This document shows, piece by piece, positions 6,178 through 7,541 of a stretch of 7,541 bases of DNA. Position 1 is the first letter of the stretch; every line of letters begins with the position of its first letter. Below the pieces are notes generated by a model. It was not told the DNA's origin and did no database searches. It worked only from the letters and a program-made list of their open reading frames with translations. Source of the stretch: Candidatus Heimdallarchaeota archaeon AB_125 (GTDB lineage Archaea > Asgardarchaeota > Heimdallarchaeia > Heimdallarchaeales > Heimdallarchaeaceae); NCBI GenBank assembly GCA_001940755.1, contig MEHH01000131.1, forward strand, positions 1 through 7,541. The letters are read 5' to 3'. The position numbers and the translations under genes were made by a program.

Positions 6178-6254
6178 GGGCCCGTAGCTCAGCAAGGCAG
6201 AGCGGCGGACTCTTAATCCGTAGGTCGTGGGTTCAATTCCCGCCGGGCCCGCCA
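6178..6254 (+). tRNA. tRNA-Lys (anticodon CTT), with encoded CCA
   Basis: A complete cloverleaf folds by hand. The acceptor GGGCCCG pairs perfectly with CGGGCCC (6244-6250). The D stem is GCTC/GAGC with a nine-base loop containing GG. The anticodon stem GCGGA/TCCGT encloses loop CTCTTAA, so the anticodon is CTT, reading the Lys codon AAG. The variable loop is AGGTC, and the T arm is GTGGG-TTCAATT-CCCGC. Discriminator G is at 6251, followed by genomically encoded CCA at 6252-6254. There is no intron. The mature body without CCA is 74 nt. Confidence 0.95.
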
Positions 6255-6270
6255 ATACGTATTCTAGGAA

Positions 6271-6276
6271 TTTTTT
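6271..6276 (+). terminator. T6 run downstream of tRNA-Lys
   Basis: Six T residues start 17 nt after the tRNA's CCA. This is a plausible archaeal termination tract for the tRNA transcript; no hairpin is needed. Confidence 0.45.
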
Positions 6277-6310
6277 GAAATCGTCGAGAATAGTGGTAAA
6301 TATTAAAGGA

Positions 6311-6320
6311 AGGTTTAAAG
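6311..6320 (+). promoter_or_regulatory. Possible TATA element for the redox cassette
   Basis: AGGTTTAAAG, within an AT-rich stretch after the tRNA, could act as a TATA box. It would put the RNA start near 6340, about 29 nt before the micro-protein ATG. An alternative AT-rich site is AAATATTAAAG just upstream (6298-6308). Neither is a strong match. Confidence 0.3.
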
Positions 6321-6368
6321 CGTAAATTAATGTAAGATAATGATTATTCTAGTAAGCGTAGGTGGTGC

Positions 6369-6518
6369 ATGCGCCAGTTGAAATTAGTGCACAAACAAGC
6401 CTTTCTTCTGATTTTTTCCTTTCTCTCGCTTATCTTCGGAGTTTTAGACGGTCAATATGAATTGGTGATGTGGGAGTTTGTTCGCGTTGTCTGTCGCTCT
6501 TGTATTGGCTTAGGATAG
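6369..6518 (+). CDS. Small membrane protein with C-terminal CXXC, CD1871A-like
   Basis: A 49-residue ORF preceded by GGTGGT, a good archaeal-type Shine-Dalgarno, 2 nt before the ATG-proximal GC. The protein has a short basic start (MRQLKLVHKQ), one hydrophobic helix at about 11-26, a linker DGQYELVMWEF, and a C-terminal CRSCIGLG with Cys42 and Cys45. As I recall, this layout (one TM, then a pair of cysteines in CxxCIGxG at the very end) is that of the CD1871A family of CXXC micro-proteins, described mainly from Firmicutes beside a 4Fe-4S membrane protein and a thioredoxin-like protein. The same two partners follow here: the polyferredoxin gene begins 12 nt after this stop. The function is unknown; a redox or metal-binding role is inferred from the CXXC and the neighbours. 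It is short enough to be missed by standard gene callers. Confidence 0.72.
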   Translation: MRQLKLVHKQAFLLIFSFLSLIFGVLDGQYELVMWEFVRVVCRSCIGLG

Positions 6519-6530
6519 TGAAGAGTTATC

Positions 6531-7295
6531 ATGAATCTAGAGCGACTACGCCGTACAACACAAGCTATCTCTTTCTTCATATCGAACCTAGGTGTCAATT
6601 ATGCACTTAAAACAGGAAGCGTTTACCCTTTTCTCTACTGTTACGGGTGTCCATTAGCGTGGGGCGCATGCCCGATAGGAGCACTACAAAACTTTACAAT
6701 TCTTCGAATCTGTCCCCTCTACCTTCTAGGCATCTTAGGCGTCTACGGTGCCATTTTTGGCAGAGCCTTCTGCGGTTGGGCTTGCCCCTTCGGAGCCTTC
6801 CAAGACCTGCTAGCTGTCTTAAGTAAAAAGAAAAGGAAGCTACGACCTTTCACATATTCTAAATTCATCATGTTGGCACTTGTGGTTGGTTTAGCTTGGT
6901 TTACTTTTGACACAATCTTCTGCAAGTTTTGTCCTGCTGGAAGCCTCTTCGCTGCCTTACCAGCGCCCTTCTACTATTCAGGGTGGAAATGGACCTTTTA
7001 TTTTAACGTTCATATCGCAACTCTGATTCTAACAATTCTTTCAGTTTTGCTTTTTTCAAGATTTTGGTGTCGCTACTTATGTCCATTAGGTACAATGGGT
7101 ATCTTCAACAGAATATCCATTATGACTATATCTCTTGATTCCGCAAAATGCACTAACTGCCTAAAATGCTTAGATGTGTGCCCGATGGGGCTAGAGAAAG
7201 TAGAAGACATCGGTCTGTCAAGCGATTGCATTATGTGTGGGAGATGCGTTGACGTTTGTCCAACCGACGCTTTGAAAATGCATGTAAGGAGATGA
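6531..7295 (+). CDS. Membrane-bound 4Fe-4S polyferredoxin (NapH/NosR/CD1871-like)
   Basis: 254 residues combining membrane helices with cysteine motifs. Hydrophobic segments lie at about 60-80, 110-128 and 158-176, with a shorter apolar stretch near 12-25. Cysteine motifs of the NapH type flank them: CYGCPLAWGAC (37-47), CGWACPFGAFQD (81-92), CKFCPAG (131-137) and CRYLCPLG (180-187). The C-terminus carries two ferredoxin-type 4Fe-4S sites, CTNCLKCLDVCP (Cys207/210/213/217) and CIMCGRCVDVCP (Cys233/236/239/243). Such proteins pass electrons between membrane quinols or cytoplasmic donors and a partner outside. The ATG at 6531 follows a purine-rich GTGAAGAG and lies 12 nt after the micro-protein stop, indicating an operon. 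The thioredoxin-like gene begins 46 nt downstream. The physiological donor and acceptor are not known. Confidence 0.88.
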   Translation: MNLERLRRTTQAISFFISNLGVNYALKTGSVYPFLYCYGCPLAWGACPIGALQNFTILRICPLYLLGILGVYGAIFGRAFCGWACPFGAFQDLLAVLSKKKRKLRPFTYSKFIMLALVVGLAWFTFDTIFCKFCPAGSLFAALPAPFYYSGWKWTFYFNVHIATLILTILSVLLFSRFWCRYLCPLGTMGIFNRISIMTISLDSAKCTNCLKCLDVCPMGLEKVEDIGLSSDCIMCGRCVDVCPTDALKMHVRR

Positions 7296-7341
7296 AATAA
7301 GCCTTATTAGACGTAGCCCAATGGACTTTAGTTGATGTGAT

Positions 7342-7541
7342 ATGTGGGTTAAAGCAAGTGTCCTTTTGCTGCTGCTGACGAGTGCATTATTAGCAGGCGT
7401 TAGTCCTGTGGTTGGGAAAACAGAAGCACCCGATTTCACATTAACCGACATCTATGGAACAGAGTTTTCTTTATCAGATTACCGAGGAAGAGTAGTTCTG
7501 ATAGACCTCTTCAGGATACAACCTTCTTGCCCCCCTTGCAT
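7342..7541 (+). CDS. Exported TlpA/ResA-like thioredoxin-fold protein, N-terminal 66 residues (partial, runs off right edge)
   Basis: The ATG at 7342 opens 66 codons with no stop before the window ends. Residues 1 to about 25 are a signal peptide or membrane anchor (MWVK, then VLLLLLTSALLAGV) without a lipobox Cys. EAPDFTLTDIYGTEFSLSDYRGRVVLIDL (29-57) is the standard TlpA/AhpC-TSA start. The redox motif CPPC is at 63-66, cut by the edge; the usual Trp before the first Cys is replaced by Ser. Such proteins act outside the membrane as thiol-disulfide reductases. Placed after the polyferredoxin and CXXC micro-protein, it probably accepts or delivers electrons to exported substrates. GATGTGAT before the ATG may be its ribosome site. 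The earlier ATG at 7321 hits a stop after four codons. Confidence 0.8.
   Translation, partial: MWVKASVLLLLLTSALLAGVSPVVGKTEAPDFTLTDIYGTEFSLSDYRGRVVLIDLFRIQPSCPPC

Noticed and set aside
6178..6254. Integration site of a mobile element at the tRNA
   Set aside because: No second copy of the tRNA 3' end is present in the window, and no integrase gene is seen, so an attachment site cannot be supported.
6743..6925. 60-codon minus-strand frame
   Set aside because: Antisense to the cysteine-rich polyferredoxin gene; no motif or ribosome site.
7218..7451. 77-codon minus-strand frame
   Set aside because: It crosses the end of the polyferredoxin gene and the start of the thioredoxin-like gene in antisense; no domain is recognisable.
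1..7541. CRISPR array, insertion sequence or toxin-antitoxin pair
   Set aside because: No regularly spaced direct repeats, transposase motifs or inverted terminal repeats were seen, and the small genes are explained as a RAM protein and a CXXC membrane protein.

Overview
This window reads as archaeal DNA. Evidence: a diphthamide-synthesis gene (dph5), BRE/TATA-type promoters at a fixed short distance from start codons, and several genes with little or no 5' leader. It appears to consist of two blocks with different base composition. Positions 1 to about 5405 are AT-rich and CpG-poor, with AGA/ATA-type codons (a hand count of 4561-4620 gives 21 G+C in 60). From about 5410 to the end, G+C and CpG are clearly higher (5461-5520 gives 28 in 60). 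The change falls exactly where dph5 loses its C-terminus, so the window may be an assembly chimera of two archaea or a real rearrangement. I cannot name the organisms.

Left block. A partial glycine C-acetyltransferase/KBL-like gene runs off the left edge on the minus strand. Divergent from it is a MalK-type ABC transporter ATPase (331-1872) with an insertion of about 155 residues between the Q-loop and the signature motif. Next is a metallo-beta-lactamase-fold hydrolase with its own promoter (1942-2622). Convergent with that is an AstE/aspartoacylase-family zinc deacylase (3760-2630). Upstream of it on the same strand is a two-gene unit: a stand-alone Lrp/AsnC ligand-binding (RAM) domain protein (5406-5158), then, 4 nt later, a 10-TM EamA/DMT-type transporter with a second RAM domain fused at its C-terminus (5153-3864). 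A transporter fused to an amino-acid-sensing domain, paired with a free copy of that domain, is the most unusual system here.

Right block. It holds dph5 (3'-truncated, minus strand), a tRNA-Lys(CTT) with encoded CCA, and a plus-strand redox cassette. The cassette comprises an overlooked 49-residue CXXC micro-protein (6369-6518), a membrane polyferredoxin of the NapH/NosR type (6531-7295), and the start of an exported TlpA/ResA-like thioredoxin (from 7342, cut by the right edge). Together these suggest electron or thiol transfer across the membrane.

No CRISPR array, insertion sequence, rRNA or long repeat was seen. No gene-free stretch exceeds 300 bases.
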